A DNA stretch of 34,284 bases from Bdellovibrio sp. (GTDB lineage Bacteria > Bdellovibrionota > Bacteriovoracia > Bacteriovoracales > Bacteriovoracaceae): the NCBI GenBank assembly GCA_020720455.1, contig DYOQ01000031.1, forward strand, positions 1-34,284, given 5' to 3'. The translations under genes were made by a program, and so were the position numbers. Positions 1 to 8,026 of the stretch are shown piece by piece (position 1 is the stretch's first letter; the number at the start of each line of letters is the position of its first letter). Below the pieces are notes generated by a model. It was not told where the DNA came from and made no database searches. It saw only the letters and a program-made list of their open reading frames with translations.

Positions 1-852
1 TTAGCAACTAACAGGAAGAAGTATAATCACTCCTGCGCTATCACCTTTCTTATAAATTTTTCGACAAGAGAAACCTGTATGGATTGATGGGTCAAGCGGG
101 TGCTCTTTTACAGCGTCTGTTAGGTACTTTGGACACTCGATCTCTTGAGGAAAAAACTCTGGTCGATCAGGGTTGATTATTTCGAGGTCACCTTTGTCAG
201 AAATAGCAAAACCATAATAGAGGCCATCGAGTTCTTCTATAAAAATAAGTTTATTATCTTCTACTTTTATTGGTAGGCTTTTTGCTGGTATTTTATAAGT
301 TATGATGCTTGATGGGCCAAACATTACATGTACTGTATCTAGAGTATAACGTTCGCTGTTGATATCTGTAATATTTTTAGAAAATATTCCTCCTATCAAG
401 ACTCCTTTTTCTTGGTGATTTTTACAAAAAGAGGTCCACGCAACAGCTATATCACTTTTTTCAGGTTCTTTTTTTTGCCATACAGAGATTGGTATTCCTG
501 AGTTTTTTTTGAAATTATTTAGTTCTTCTGTATTTGATTTGCTAGATGGAATTTTCCTTAACATTTTCAAGAGAGAGTCTTTAAGCTTACCATACTCTTC
601 AGTACAAAAAGCGTCTTCAGGGCATCCAGCAAAAACAATCGGCACTGGTATAGCTTCCTCTTCATCACTATCTTGACTGTTTTTTATATCAGGTATGAGC
701 TCAGCTGGCCGAAGTGGTGCGATCTTTGAGTCCTCTTCGTTTTGTGTGTTATCACTCTCTTCTTTCTTTGTACAAGAGTGAACAAGCAGGAGTGTAAGGA
801 ATGTTGCTAACGTAAAAGTAGTGATGATGTGGAGTGTTTTTTTTGTTTTCAT
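1..852 (-). CDS. Putative lipoprotein of unknown function, Cys-rich
   Basis: About 283 residues. I place the start at the ATG at 852, because the longer frame reading to 951 only adds residues that overlap the upstream ATPase gene, whereas this start gives a clean lipoprotein signal: MKTKK, a hydrophobic stretch and a lipobox-like VHSC with Cys27. An acidic low-complexity linker follows (many E, D and S). The mature part holds six further cysteines, including CPEDAFC and a Cys as the very last residue, so up to three disulfides are possible in the periplasm. I recognise no catalytic motif or family. The start lies one base after the stop of the ATPase gene, so the two are probably translationally coupled and share a transcript. 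The stop codon is at the first bases of the window, so the gene is complete. Function unknown. Confidence 0.75.
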   Translation of the reverse strand: MKTKKTLHIITTFTLATFLTLLLVHSCTKKEESDNTQNEEDSKIAPLRPAELIPDIKNSQDSDEEEAIPVPIVFAGCPEDAFCTEEYGKLKDSLLKMLRKIPSSKSNTEELNNFKKNSGIPISVWQKKEPEKSDIAVAWTSFCKNHQEKGVLIGGIFSKNITDINSERYTLDTVHVMFGPSSIITYKIPAKSLPIKVEDNKLIFIEELDGLYYGFAISDKGDLEIINPDRPEFFPQEIECPKYLTDAVKEHPLDPSIHTGFSCRKIYKKGDSAGVIILLPVSC

Positions 853-853
853 A

Positions 854-2302
854 TTATAAAATTGTCTCAAAATGTTGTTGATTAAAAAATTCAAAAAAAC
901 AGATTGTTCGATCGAAGTACTCATCAATATAGGTCGAAAGTTCTTCTTCACTAGTGTGGATAAGGATTTTTTTCAAACCATACCGAGGAGGTATTTTTAG
1001 TGCCATTTCTTTTCTCCTTACTTCATCTACAACCGATGAGTTAATTTTGTACTGTGATTTAACTTCTATAATATAAAATAGTGATTTAGTTTGAATCAAA
1101 TAATCGATTTGACAACCATCGTGCCTAGTTGTCTTTTTTTGGTAGTATGGGCCAAAATTGATTAATTCAGAAGAAGATATTTTTAATAATTCCATTAGTG
1201 ATTGAGTGTTGTTTATAACAAGGTTTTCTAGTTGATAACCTAAAAAAGCGCTATAATTTTTAATTTCGTCGAGAGAGGTAATATTTAAAATTCCGGCTTT
1301 GATTTTTTTGATATTGGGCCGAATTTGTTTAAGATAAAAACGTAAATAATTGTCAGAAATCCTATAGCGTGTTGATTTGGTAGACTTCTTTGAAGCCGTG
1401 AAATTCCAGCTGTCGTGTGCAGAGACGAAACCACTTAAAATAAGATCGTTCATATATTTTGTATATTTCCCGCTTGGGCCGATCCCTAAGTCAGAAAAAA
1501 TCTCACTAAGTGTCCTAGGGCCATCCATGAGAGATATTACAATATCTTTATAGGTTGACGCTCGTGTATTAAAAATGTCATTAAAAATTCTCTCAAACTC
1601 GCTATAGAATAGGCCACCTTCTTTAAATGACAGCTGGGCCACAAGGGCAGGTATCGAAATAGATTTTTTATATTCCTTGAGGTATCGAGGGACACCGCCT
1701 GAATGTAACAAAAAAAGCAATTTCTCAGATGGACTTGTATCCTTAGAAAAAAAACAGGAAGCATCTTTTAGTGGTAGTTCTCGCAGTAAAATATCTAAAT
1801 TTATTCGTCCCAAAAAATCTGTAGAGTTGAGAATATTGTCACTGATCCAAGAGGTTATGCTCCCACACAGAATAATCGTTAGTTTTTTATTTGTGTGAAA
1901 TTCAGTATCGTATGACTGTTTTAAAATGCTTGTAAATTTAGAATCTGATCCTGCCATCCAAGAAATTTCGTCCAAGAATAGAAGTGTTTTTTTTTGACCA
2001 ATCATTTTTGAAGCAAAAATAAATGAGTCTCGCCAGTTGTTGTAAGATGGTCTTGGTAGTTTAGTTTGTCTGCAAAACTCAGATAAGAAGTTGTCAATTT
2101 GATCTTGGTTAGTTACGCCTTTTGATGGGGCCAGTCCTTGAATTTCAATGTAGTTATTTATGTTTTTTCCAAATTCACGGATCAGTTCGCTTTTGCCAAT
2201 TCTTCTTCGTCCATAACAGGCAATGAGCTTTGCTGTACGTTGTTCTCCAACAAGTACGGCATCTCTTAATTGAGCAAGCTCTTTTTTTCTTCCAATAAAC
2301 AT
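854..2302 (-). CDS. AAA ATPase with C-terminal PD-(D/E)XK-like domain (DUF234/COG1672-type)
   Basis: About 482 residues. The ATG at 2302 is chosen over an upstream start at 2323 because a GGAA ribosome-binding sequence lies about 6 nt before it and family members begin MFIGRKKEL. Seen in order: the N-terminal GR-x-x-EL motif, Walker A GRRRIGKS (Lys37), Walker B LLFLDE near residue 115, a sensor-like LILCGS stretch, a winged-helix-like segment (LSEIFSDLGI), and a C-terminal ID...IIEVK motif with Asp400, Glu413 and Lys415 spaced as in PD-(D/E)XK nuclease folds. This is the architecture of the archaeal-type AAA+ ATPases with DUF234/DUF4143-like tails, found patchily in bacteria and often suspected to be mobile; their biological role is not established. 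It is followed by a coupled lipoprotein gene and preceded by two long palindromes. Nuclease activity is inferred from the motif only. Confidence 0.85.
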   Translation of the reverse strand: MFIGRKKELAQLRDAVLVGEQRTAKLIACYGRRRIGKSELIREFGKNINNYIEIQGLAPSKGVTNQDQIDNFLSEFCRQTKLPRPSYNNWRDSFIFASKMIGQKKTLLFLDEISWMAGSDSKFTSILKQSYDTEFHTNKKLTIILCGSITSWISDNILNSTDFLGRINLDILLRELPLKDASCFFSKDTSPSEKLLFLLHSGGVPRYLKEYKKSISIPALVAQLSFKEGGLFYSEFERIFNDIFNTRASTYKDIVISLMDGPRTLSEIFSDLGIGPSGKYTKYMNDLILSGFVSAHDSWNFTASKKSTKSTRYRISDNYLRFYLKQIRPNIKKIKAGILNITSLDEIKNYSAFLGYQLENLVINNTQSLMELLKISSSELINFGPYYQKKTTRHDGCQIDYLIQTKSLFYIIEVKSQYKINSSVVDEVRRKEMALKIPPRYGLKKILIHTSEEELSTYIDEYFDRTICFFEFFNQQHFETIL

Positions 2303-2315
2303 TAAGGTTCCTTGT

Positions 2316-2353
2316 CGGTGCAAGAAATGAACAATTTGTTATATCTTGCACCG
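2316..2353. repeat. Imperfect palindrome, copy 1, upstream of the ATPase gene
   Basis: The left arm CGGTGCAAGAAATGAACAA faces a degenerate right arm ending ATATCTTGCACCG. The outer 9 bp of the arms pair perfectly (CGGTGCAAG / CTTGCACCG) and the inner part is partly mismatched. It shares its whole left arm with copy 2, 19 nt further on. It lies 14 nt upstream of the ATPase ATG at 2302 and, read on the minus strand, contains a TATAAC sequence (2338-2343) that could be that gene's -10. It could be an autoregulatory operator, a 5' UTR hairpin or a REP/MITE-like element. Confidence 0.75.
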
Positions 2354-2371
2354 GTTGGGTATCTTTGTAAA

Positions 2372-2406
2372 GTGCAAGAAATGAACAAATTGTTCATTTC
2401 TTGCAC
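2372..2406. repeat. Perfect 17-bp-arm palindrome, copy 2
   Basis: GTGCAAGAAATGAACAA, one central A, then the exact reverse complement TTGTTCATTTCTTGCAC: a perfect 35-nt inverted repeat. It is too long for most simple repressor sites and has no T-tract on either side, so it does not look like an intrinsic terminator. It shares the 17-nt left arm with copy 1. It sits between the divergent ATPase (-) and nrdJ (+) genes. Confidence 0.85.
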
Positions 2407-2458
2407 CGGCAGTATTTTGCGACAAGCAGTGTTGTTTATGGCCTGCGCGTTAAAAATG

Positions 2459-2468
2459 CTATATCTGG
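2459..2468. promoter_or_regulatory. NrdR-box-like site 1 (imperfect) upstream of nrdJ
   Basis: CTATATCTGG matches 8 of 10 positions of the NrdR core consensus CwAtATaTwG. It lies 41 bp (about four helical turns) centre to centre from the perfect box at 2500-2509. NrdR is the zinc-ATP-cone repressor of ribonucleotide reductase genes and usually binds paired boxes spaced by whole turns. Assignment is from consensus and from the identity of the downstream gene. Confidence 0.55.
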
Positions 2469-2483
2469 TGTTTCGTCAAATCG

Positions 2484-2489
2484 TTGACA
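2484..2489 (+). promoter_or_regulatory. Candidate -35 element of the nrdJ promoter
   Basis: A perfect TTGACA. No ideal -10 follows at 17 bp. The best partner, TATAGC, is 15 bp away and lies inside NrdR-like box 2. A second candidate pair further down is TTGACG at 2520-2525 with TTTTAT 17 bp later. Which one is used cannot be decided from sequence. Confidence 0.4.
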
Positions 2490-2499
2490 AGAAAAAGCA

Positions 2500-2509
2500 C
2501 TATATATAG
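2500..2509. promoter_or_regulatory. NrdR-box-like site 2 (perfect core) upstream of nrdJ
   Basis: CTATATATAG matches all ten positions of the NrdR core consensus CwAtATaTwG, and the flanks (GCA before, CGT after) partly follow the wider ACAC...GTGT palindrome. It overlaps the likely -10 region, so NrdR binding would block initiation when dATP is plentiful. The gap 2303-2620 holds the two palindromes, these boxes and candidate promoter elements; I see no other gene in it. Confidence 0.7.
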
Positions 2510-2620
2510 CGTATGTTTCTTGACGAAAAACCACTTCACTTGTTTTATTAAGATATAGTAGTATTTTGGATTCTTAAAAACACTGCCGATAGGCCCATGG
2601 ATTGGAAATGAGGAGCAATA

Positions 2621-5600
2621 GTGAAAATTAAACGAGTTTTTACAAAGAAAGGTAAATCATCTTATCAAGGAATGAAGTTCGAGAAACGAATGAGTAGTAT
2701 TCGCGGTACCGACGGAAGAAAAAGCGAAGAGGTGGAGGTGCTTGTACCTTCTGCTTGGTCTCAGGTAGCAACAGATATCATTGCTCAAAAATATTTCAGA
2801 AGAACAGGCGTTCCATTAAAAGACAAAGATGGAAATAAACTTATAGATGATAAAGGCCAATCAGTTCTTGCTGGTGAGACAAGTGCCGCTCAAGTGTTTG
2901 AGCGACTTGCAGGTTGCTGGAGAGGGTGGGGCGAATGTTATAAATATTTTGATACTATAGAAGATGGTGATGCATTTCAATCTGAGCTTGAGTATATGCT
3001 AGCAAACCAGATGTGTGCACCAAACTCACCACAATGGTTTAATACCGGTCTTTTTAGTGCTTACGGTATAGAAGGAAAAGCACAGGGGCATAGTTATGTA
3101 GATCCTGTGAGTGGTAAGCTGATGAAGTCGACTTCAGCATATGAGCGGCCTCAACCTCACGCCTGTTTTATTCAATCAATTGATGATGATTTAGTAAACG
3201 CTGGCGGAATTATGGATCTTTGGATTCGTGAAGGGCGTCTTTTTAAATACGGTTCTGGAACTGGAACAAATTTTTCAAAGATTAGAGGATCAAAAGAGCC
3301 TCTATCTGGTGGCGGGTCATCTTCAGGACTAATGTCATTCTTAAAAATAGGAGATAAGGCCGCGGGAGCTATTAAGTCTGGTGGTACGACAAGACGTGCG
3401 GCAAAGATGGTTACTCTAGATCTTGATCACCCAGATATAGAGGAGTTTATCGAGTGGAAATCAAAAGAGGAGCGAAAAGTTGCAGCTCTTGTTACTGGTT
3501 CAAAAATTTGTAAGAAACACCTTGGCACTGTTTTTGATGCGATCAAAGATGGTAGCGGAGATGATCGTTTTATTGCTAATAAGAATCCTGCGTTAAAGAA
3601 AGCAATGAAAGAAGCTAATCGTGATCACGTTCCAATGAATTACATTGCTCGAGTGGTTGATTTGGCGAAACAGGGTGTGACTGGAGTTCAGTTCGAGGTT
3701 TATAACACCGATTGGAATTCTGAAGCTTATGAGACAGTTTCTGGGCAAAACTCTAATAATTCGATTAGAGTTCCAAACAGCTTCTTTAAACTTTTAGAAG
3801 AGGGTGGAGAGTTTGAACTGATTGGAAGAGTGAACAAGACGGTATTTAAAAAAATACCAGCGAAAGAGCTCTGGGAAAAAATTAATACCGCCGCTTGGAA
3901 TTGTGCTGATCCTGGCCTGCAGTTTGATGATACAATTAACGAGTGGCATACATGTCCGGCCGATGGAAGAATAAATGCTTCGAACCCTTGTTCGGAGTAT
4001 ATGTTTTTAGATAATACGGCCTGTAATTTAGCATCACTTAATTTGCTTAAGTTTTATGATGAAGTTACAGGGATGTTCGACGTCGAAAAATTTATTCATG
4101 CAACTGAGCTTTGGACAGTTGTGCTTGAGATCTCGGTTCTGATGGCGCAGTTTCCTTCTGAAGAGATCGCTCTTCGTTCTTATCAATATAGGACTCTTGG
4201 ACTTGGTTTTGCAAACATTGGTGCTTTGTTGATGGTTATGGGGCTTCCATACGATTCAGAAAAAGGTAGAGCAGTAACTGCTGCAATCTCATCGATCATG
4301 GGTGGAATCTCTTATAAAACCTCTGCGCTTTTGGCCAAAGAACATGGGCCATTTGAAGCGTTTAATCGAAATCGTGAAGATATGTTGAGGGTCATTAGAA
4401 ATCATAAGCGTGCCGCTTATGGAGTTGCCAGTGTGGAGTATGAAGGGCTAAGCGTTAAGCCGGTTATGTTTGATCACTCTAAGGTGGATGCTTATTTATT
4501 AAAGGCTGCAACTAAGGCATGGGACGATGCTTTAGAGCTTGGTGAGAAACATGGTTATAGAAATGCGCAAACTACGGTAGTTGCTCCAACTGGAACGATT
4601 GGCCTAGTTATGGATTGTGATACGACTGGAATTGAACCAGACTTTGCTCTTGTAAAGTTTAAAAAATTAGCTGGTGGTGGTTATTTTAAAATTATCAATA
4701 AGGCAGTTCCATTAGCGCTTAAAAATCTTGGTTATATTTCTTCTCAGATAGATGAGATCATTAAATATGCTGTAGGTAGAGGAAGTTTAGATGGATGTCC
4801 TCATGTTAGTAGCAAGAGTTTAAAAGAGAAGGGATTTTCAGAAGAGGTTATTAAAAAAATAAATGATTCTCTTGGAAGTGCGTTTGATATCTCGTTTGCA
4901 TTTTCTCCATTTATAATTGGTGAAAAATTTCTTCAGGAAAAATTTCATTTATCAAGTGAAGAGATCGCAAGTCCATCTTTAAACATTCTTGAAAAATTTG
5001 GATTCACTAAGAAAGAGATAGAAGAAGCTAATAATTATGTTTGTGGGACAATGACTCTTGAAGGTGCTCCTCATTTGAAAGAGGGCGATTATTCTGTTTT
5101 TGATTGTGCTAGTAAGTGCGGAAGAGTTGGAACAAGAATGATTTCTCCTGCTGGCCACATTAAAATGATGGCATCAGTTCAACCATTTATCTCAGGAGCA
5201 ATCTCTAAAACTGTAAATATGCCAACTGGGGCAACCGTTGGAGATATTGCCGAAGCTTACCACATGTCGTGGAGATTAATGACAAAGGCAAATGCGATTT
5301 ATCGAGATGGATCAAAGTTGTCTCAACCACTTAATGCTCAAGCGTTTGAAGATCTTTCAATGATGGATATGGATGAAATCAGCAAGAGTGAGCAGATTAC
5401 TAAAATTGCGGAAAAAATGGTTGAAAAAGTTATTGAGAAGGTTGTCTATAAGGAGAGAAGTAGTCGCAAAATTCTTCCAAATAGAAGGAGTGGATATACT
5501 CAAAAAGCAAATATTGGAGGCCATAAGATATATTTAAGAACAGGTGATTATAGTGATGGCCAGCTTGGTGAAATATTTATTGATATGCATAAAGAGGGAG

Positions 5601-6127
5601 CTGCTTATCGTTCACTGATGAACTGTTTTTCAATTGCGATCTCTTTAGGTCTTCAATATGGGGTTCCTCTTGAAGAGTTTGTTGATGCTTTTACCTTTAC
5701 TCGCTTTGAGCCAAACGGAATTGTTATTGGACACGATAATATTAAGATGGCGACAAGTGTTATCGATTATATTTTTAGAGATTTGGCAATGAAGTATCTT
5801 GGTAGAAACGATCTTGTCCATGTCAAACCTGAAGATTTAAAATCTGATGCTGTTCATGGAGAGGAAGCGGCGGAAGTGCCACTTCTAGCGATAATGAATA
5901 ACGAAACAGAGCTTCATGCAGATGGGGCCGCTGCAACTGTTAGCGCTCACGCTGTTTATTCAAATGAATCTAATTCTAGAATGGTTTCAGAACAAAAGAA
6001 AAGAGCTGTGGCACAGATGAAAGGTTATGTTGGTGATCCGTGCCCAGAGTGTAATTCTATGACACTTGTAAGAAATGGTTCATGTTTAAAGTGTGATACC
6101 TGTGGATCAACCACTGGCTGTTCATAG
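2621..6127 (+). CDS. nrdJ: Vitamin B12-dependent (class II) ribonucleotide reductase
   Basis: 1168 residues, the usual length of the long NrdJ type. It reduces ribonucleotides to deoxyribonucleotides using adenosylcobalamin to make the thiyl radical, so it works with or without oxygen. The start is GTG at 2621, with GAGGAG eight bases before it. Visible landmarks are [10 protein letters not shown] in the N-terminal part; the redox cysteine pair Cys182 (PHACFIQ) and Cys468 (TACNLASLN); and the finger-loop motif NPCSE with Asn455, Cys457 (radical cysteine) and Glu459. The extreme C-terminus is a cysteine cluster (Cys1141, 1144, 1155, 1158, 1161, 1167) resembling a zinc ribbon followed by a redox tail. 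A separate nrdAB or nrdD is not visible in the window. Upstream NrdR-like boxes suggest repression by NrdR. Confidence 0.96.
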   Translation: MKIKRVFTKKGKSSYQGMKFEKRMSSIRGTDGRKSEEVEVLVPSAWSQVATDIIAQKYFRRTGVPLKDKDGNKLIDDKGQSVLAGETSAAQVFERLAGCWRGWGECYKYFDTIEDGDAFQSELEYMLANQMCAPNSPQWFNTGLFSAYGIEGKAQGHSYVDPVSGKLMKSTSAYERPQPHACFIQSIDDDLVNAGGIMDLWIREGRLFKYGSGTGTNFSKIRGSKEPLSGGGSSSGLMSFLKIGDKAAGAIKSGGTTRRAAKMVTLDLDHPDIEEFIEWKSKEERKVAALVTGSKICKKHLGTVFDAIKDGSGDDRFIANKNPALKKAMKEANRDHVPMNYIARVVDLAKQGVTGVQFEVYNTDWNSEAYETVSGQNSNNSIRVPNSFFKLLEEGGEFELIGRVNKTVFKKIPAKELWEKINTAAWNCADPGLQFDDTINEWHTCPADGRINASNPCSEYMFLDNTACNLASLNLLKFYDEVTGMFDVEKFIHATELWTVVLEISVLMAQFPSEEIALRSYQYRTLGLGFANIGALLMVMGLPYDSEKGRAVTAAISSIMGGISYKTSALLAKEHGPFEAFNRNREDMLRVIRNHKRAAYGVASVEYEGLSVKPVMFDHSKVDAYLLKAATKAWDDALELGEKHGYRNAQTTVVAPTGTIGLVMDCDTTGIEPDFALVKFKKLAGGGYFKIINKAVPLALKNLGYISSQIDEIIKYAVGRGSLDGCPHVSSKSLKEKGFSEEVIKKINDSLGSAFDISFAFSPFIIGEKFLQEKFHLSSEEIASPSLNILEKFGFTKKEIEEANNYVCGTMTLEGAPHLKEGDYSVFDCASKCGRVGTRMISPAGHIKMMASVQPFISGAISKTVNMPTGATVGDIAEAYHMSWRLMTKANAIYRDGSKLSQPLNAQAFEDLSMMDMDEISKSEQITKIAEKMVEKVIEKVVYKERSSRKILPNRRSGYTQKANIGGHKIYLRTGDYSDGQLGEIFIDMHKEGAAYRSLMNCFSIAISLGLQYGVPLEEFVDAFTFTRFEPNGIVIGHDNIKMATSVIDYIFRDLAMKYLGRNDLVHVKPEDLKSDAVHGEEAAEVPLLAIMNNETELHADGAAATVSAHAVYSNESNSRMVSEQKKRAVAQMKGYVGDPCPECNSMTLVRNGSCLKCDTCGSTTGCS

Positions 6128-6166
6128 GCAGTTTCTTCTCAGGAAGGAGAGATGACTATTTAAATG

Positions 6167-6172
6167 TATAAT
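6167..6172 (+). promoter_or_regulatory. Candidate -10 element for the transglycosylase gene
   Basis: A perfect TATAAT in the 79-nt gap between nrdJ and the lytic transglycosylase, 34 nt before the GTG start. There is no convincing -35 at the right distance. No strong terminator hairpin separates the two genes either (only CCTAG...CTAGG with a 14-nt loop), so read-through from nrdJ is also possible. Confidence 0.3.
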
Positions 6173-6206
6173 TGTCCTAGGGTAGATATAAACACTAGGA
6201 GAGGTT

Positions 6207-7190
6207 GTGCGTTTTGCTTGGTTATTGCTGCTACTAACAGCTTTTTACGGATGTGCTCAGTTTGAAAAAACTGAGAAGGTTCCTAGTAAAGTTCCAATTA
6301 TAAAAGAGAGTAAAAATAATAAAGAACATTCTGGTTCGGTTATCAATCTACGAAAATTGTTTTCAAAAAATAGTTTAGATTTTTTTAAAAAGCGGAAGAT
6401 AAAAGAGAGATCTGAAGTCGAGCTTGTTGAAAATGATGAAGTAAAAAAATGGATAAACTATTTTTCTAATGAGAATAGGAAAACATTTGAAAGATATCTT
6501 CTAAGGGGAACCTCGTATCGAGAGATGATTGAATTGGCCCTTGTAAAAGAGAAAATACCAAAAGAGTTGTACTACCTTGCGATGATTGAGAGCGGTTTTG
6601 TTTTAAATGCAACATCTGATGCAAAGGCCGTTGGTATCTGGCAACTGATAGATTCAACAGCTAGAAGGTATGGATTAAGAGTCGATGATAAAGTTGATGA
6701 AAGATATGATCCATATAAATCAACAAAGGCAGCGGTACAGTATTTAAAAGATCTTCATAATGTTTATCAATCTTGGCCACTTGCCATTGCTGCTTATAAC
6801 TCTGGAGAGAGAAGAGTTTTAAATGCTATTATGAGTAATAATGGGCGTGATTTTTGGGAGATTTCAAAGAAAAAACTGCTTCCTCAAGAGACCATAGATT
6901 ATGTTCCAAAGTTTATGGCGGCACTGATAATTGGAGAGGATCTCGAAAGATTTGCAATAGATCAAAATTTGTTCTTTAAAAATTCTAGGAAACTGGCAAT
7001 GGTTGATTATATGAAATTTGTCAGAAAAAAGGTCACGCCTATTCGCAGTAACCTAGTTCACATGATTACAAGAGGTGAGAGTCTCTTTGACATATCTCGA
7101 ACGTATAAAATATCTATTTCAAGACTTAAAGAGCTTAATGGCATAAAAGGTAGCGGGATCTATGTCGGCCAGATAATAAAGTTAAGGTAA
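6207..7190 (+). CDS. MltD-like membrane-bound lytic transglycosylase with LysM domain
   Basis: 327 residues. The GTG start at 6207 is preceded by AGGAGAGG. A lipoprotein signal ends at YGC (Cys16), which should anchor it in the outer membrane facing the periplasm. A basic, low-complexity linker comes first. The SLT (Slt70-type, GH23) domain lies at about residues 105-225, with the catalytic Glu128 in AMIESGF, then KAVGIWQL and the AAYNSGE motif. One LysM peptidoglycan-binding repeat closes the protein (about 285-327; GESLFDI... GQIIKL). E. coli MltD is longer and has two LysM repeats; this is a short variant. It cleaves the glycan between MurNAc and GlcNAc to give 1,6-anhydro ends. Its last 9 nt overlap the end of the convergent protease gene. 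Confidence 0.9.
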   Translation: MRFAWLLLLLTAFYGCAQFEKTEKVPSKVPIIKESKNNKEHSGSVINLRKLFSKNSLDFFKKRKIKERSEVELVENDEVKKWINYFSNENRKTFERYLLRGTSYREMIELALVKEKIPKELYYLAMIESGFVLNATSDAKAVGIWQLIDSTARRYGLRVDDKVDERYDPYKSTKAAVQYLKDLHNVYQSWPLAIAAYNSGERRVLNAIMSNNGRDFWEISKKKLLPQETIDYVPKFMAALIIGEDLERFAIDQNLFFKNSRKLAMVDYMKFVRKKVTPIRSNLVHMITRGESLFDISRTYKISISRLKELNGIKGSGIYVGQIIKLR

Positions 7191-7973
7191 GATTTGGCGG
7201 TGAACGCAAGGCCCATTTGGCCTCATCTCAATTATTCCTCTGACATTTTCACCAATAACTTTTTTAGGTTGTATTACATTTTTAGTTTTAATGGCACTTG
7301 TTACGGTAGATGAATATTTATCGTTGATGGCAATCTCATCAGCTACATATAGACTTCTCTCTTGAGTTTGAGAGAGAAGGTACGGTTGCATGACAGATTC
7401 AATAGAGTAGTCATAGACATGTTTCAATCCAAGAACATGCCCTAATTCATGAAGAATAACAGAAGGTAAATCGTATGCGCCAAAAGAGGGGTTAAGTGAA
7501 AAAGTGTAAAAACGGTAGTTCATAATTATGTCAGCATGAGTGATTTCTAAGTATTCAGCAGATGTTCCTGGATTTATTTTTCTACCAAAATATTGAGTTA
7601 CTGCTAAAGCATCACTACTGACATTTGAGAACCAGTCATAAGATTTATACACACCTAAAACATTATCAGCGTAGTTAACGATATCACTATAATCTAGGTT
7701 TGGGGTTATTGATGCTGGTGTTCTAAAAAATCTAAAGTTATCGACGGTACTGTTCCAACTACCTTCCATATCGTTAATAGCAGCGACCTCTTCTTCACTG
7801 AAATCAGCAGAGATCATTACGTTTAATGGTAAGTTAGAGTACTCCCATTTTGAGTTTAAACTATTTGTTCCAAGATCAGCTGACCCAGAATTAGCAGGTT
7901 CACTGTTTTGCATTTTACAGCTACTAATGACAAGTAGGTACACTATTAATGTAGTCAGGTATACGCGTCTCAA
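7182..7973 (-). CDS. Matrixin-like (metzincin) zinc metalloprotease lipoprotein
   Basis: About 263 residues. I choose the TTG start at 7973 because AGGGGA lies about six bases before it and it leaves a compact signal: RRVYL, a hydrophobic core, then ISSC with Cys19. A TTG at 8000 has no ribosome-binding site. The protease signature is complete: HELGHVLGLKH gives His175, Glu176, His179 and His185, and SVMQPYL a few residues later looks like the Met-turn, as in family M10A. The region before it (NVMISADFSEEEVAAI) resembles the first strand of matrixins. As a lipoprotein it probably acts in the periplasm or on the cell surface. Predatory bacteria carry many such proteases, but the substrate is unknown. 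It follows glf by 53 nt on the same strand. Confidence 0.88.
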   Translation of the reverse strand: MRRVYLTTLIVYLLVISSCKMQNSEPANSGSADLGTNSLNSKWEYSNLPLNVMISADFSEEEVAAINDMEGSWNSTVDNFRFFRTPASITPNLDYSDIVNYADNVLGVYKSYDWFSNVSSDALAVTQYFGRKINPGTSAEYLEITHADIIMNYRFYTFSLNPSFGAYDLPSVILHELGHVLGLKHVYDYSIESVMQPYLLSQTQERSLYVADEIAINDKYSSTVTSAIKTKNVIQPKKVIGENVRGIIEMRPNGPCVHRQILP

Positions 7974-8026
7974 TTGGTTCCCCTGTTTGTGGGCACTCAA
8001 TTGATCGTCACACTTAGAATATTTCT

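Noticed and set aside
853-951. N-terminal extension of the lipoprotein to 951
   Set aside because: It would overlap the ATPase C-terminal codons and bury the lipoprotein signal peptide; the ATG at 852 gives a normal signal.
2316-2406. Palindromes as intrinsic terminators or as a CRISPR array
   Set aside because: No T-run follows either hairpin on either strand, and two palindromic copies without regular unique spacers do not make a CRISPR array.
2312-2509. 65-residue plus-strand open frame across the palindromes
   Set aside because: It translates the repeated palindromic DNA and the nrdJ regulatory region, has no ribosome-binding site and no recognisable protein features.
6171-6199. CCTAG...CTAGG hairpin as an nrdJ terminator
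   Set aside because: Only 5 bp of stem with a 14-nt loop and no T-tract; too weak to call.
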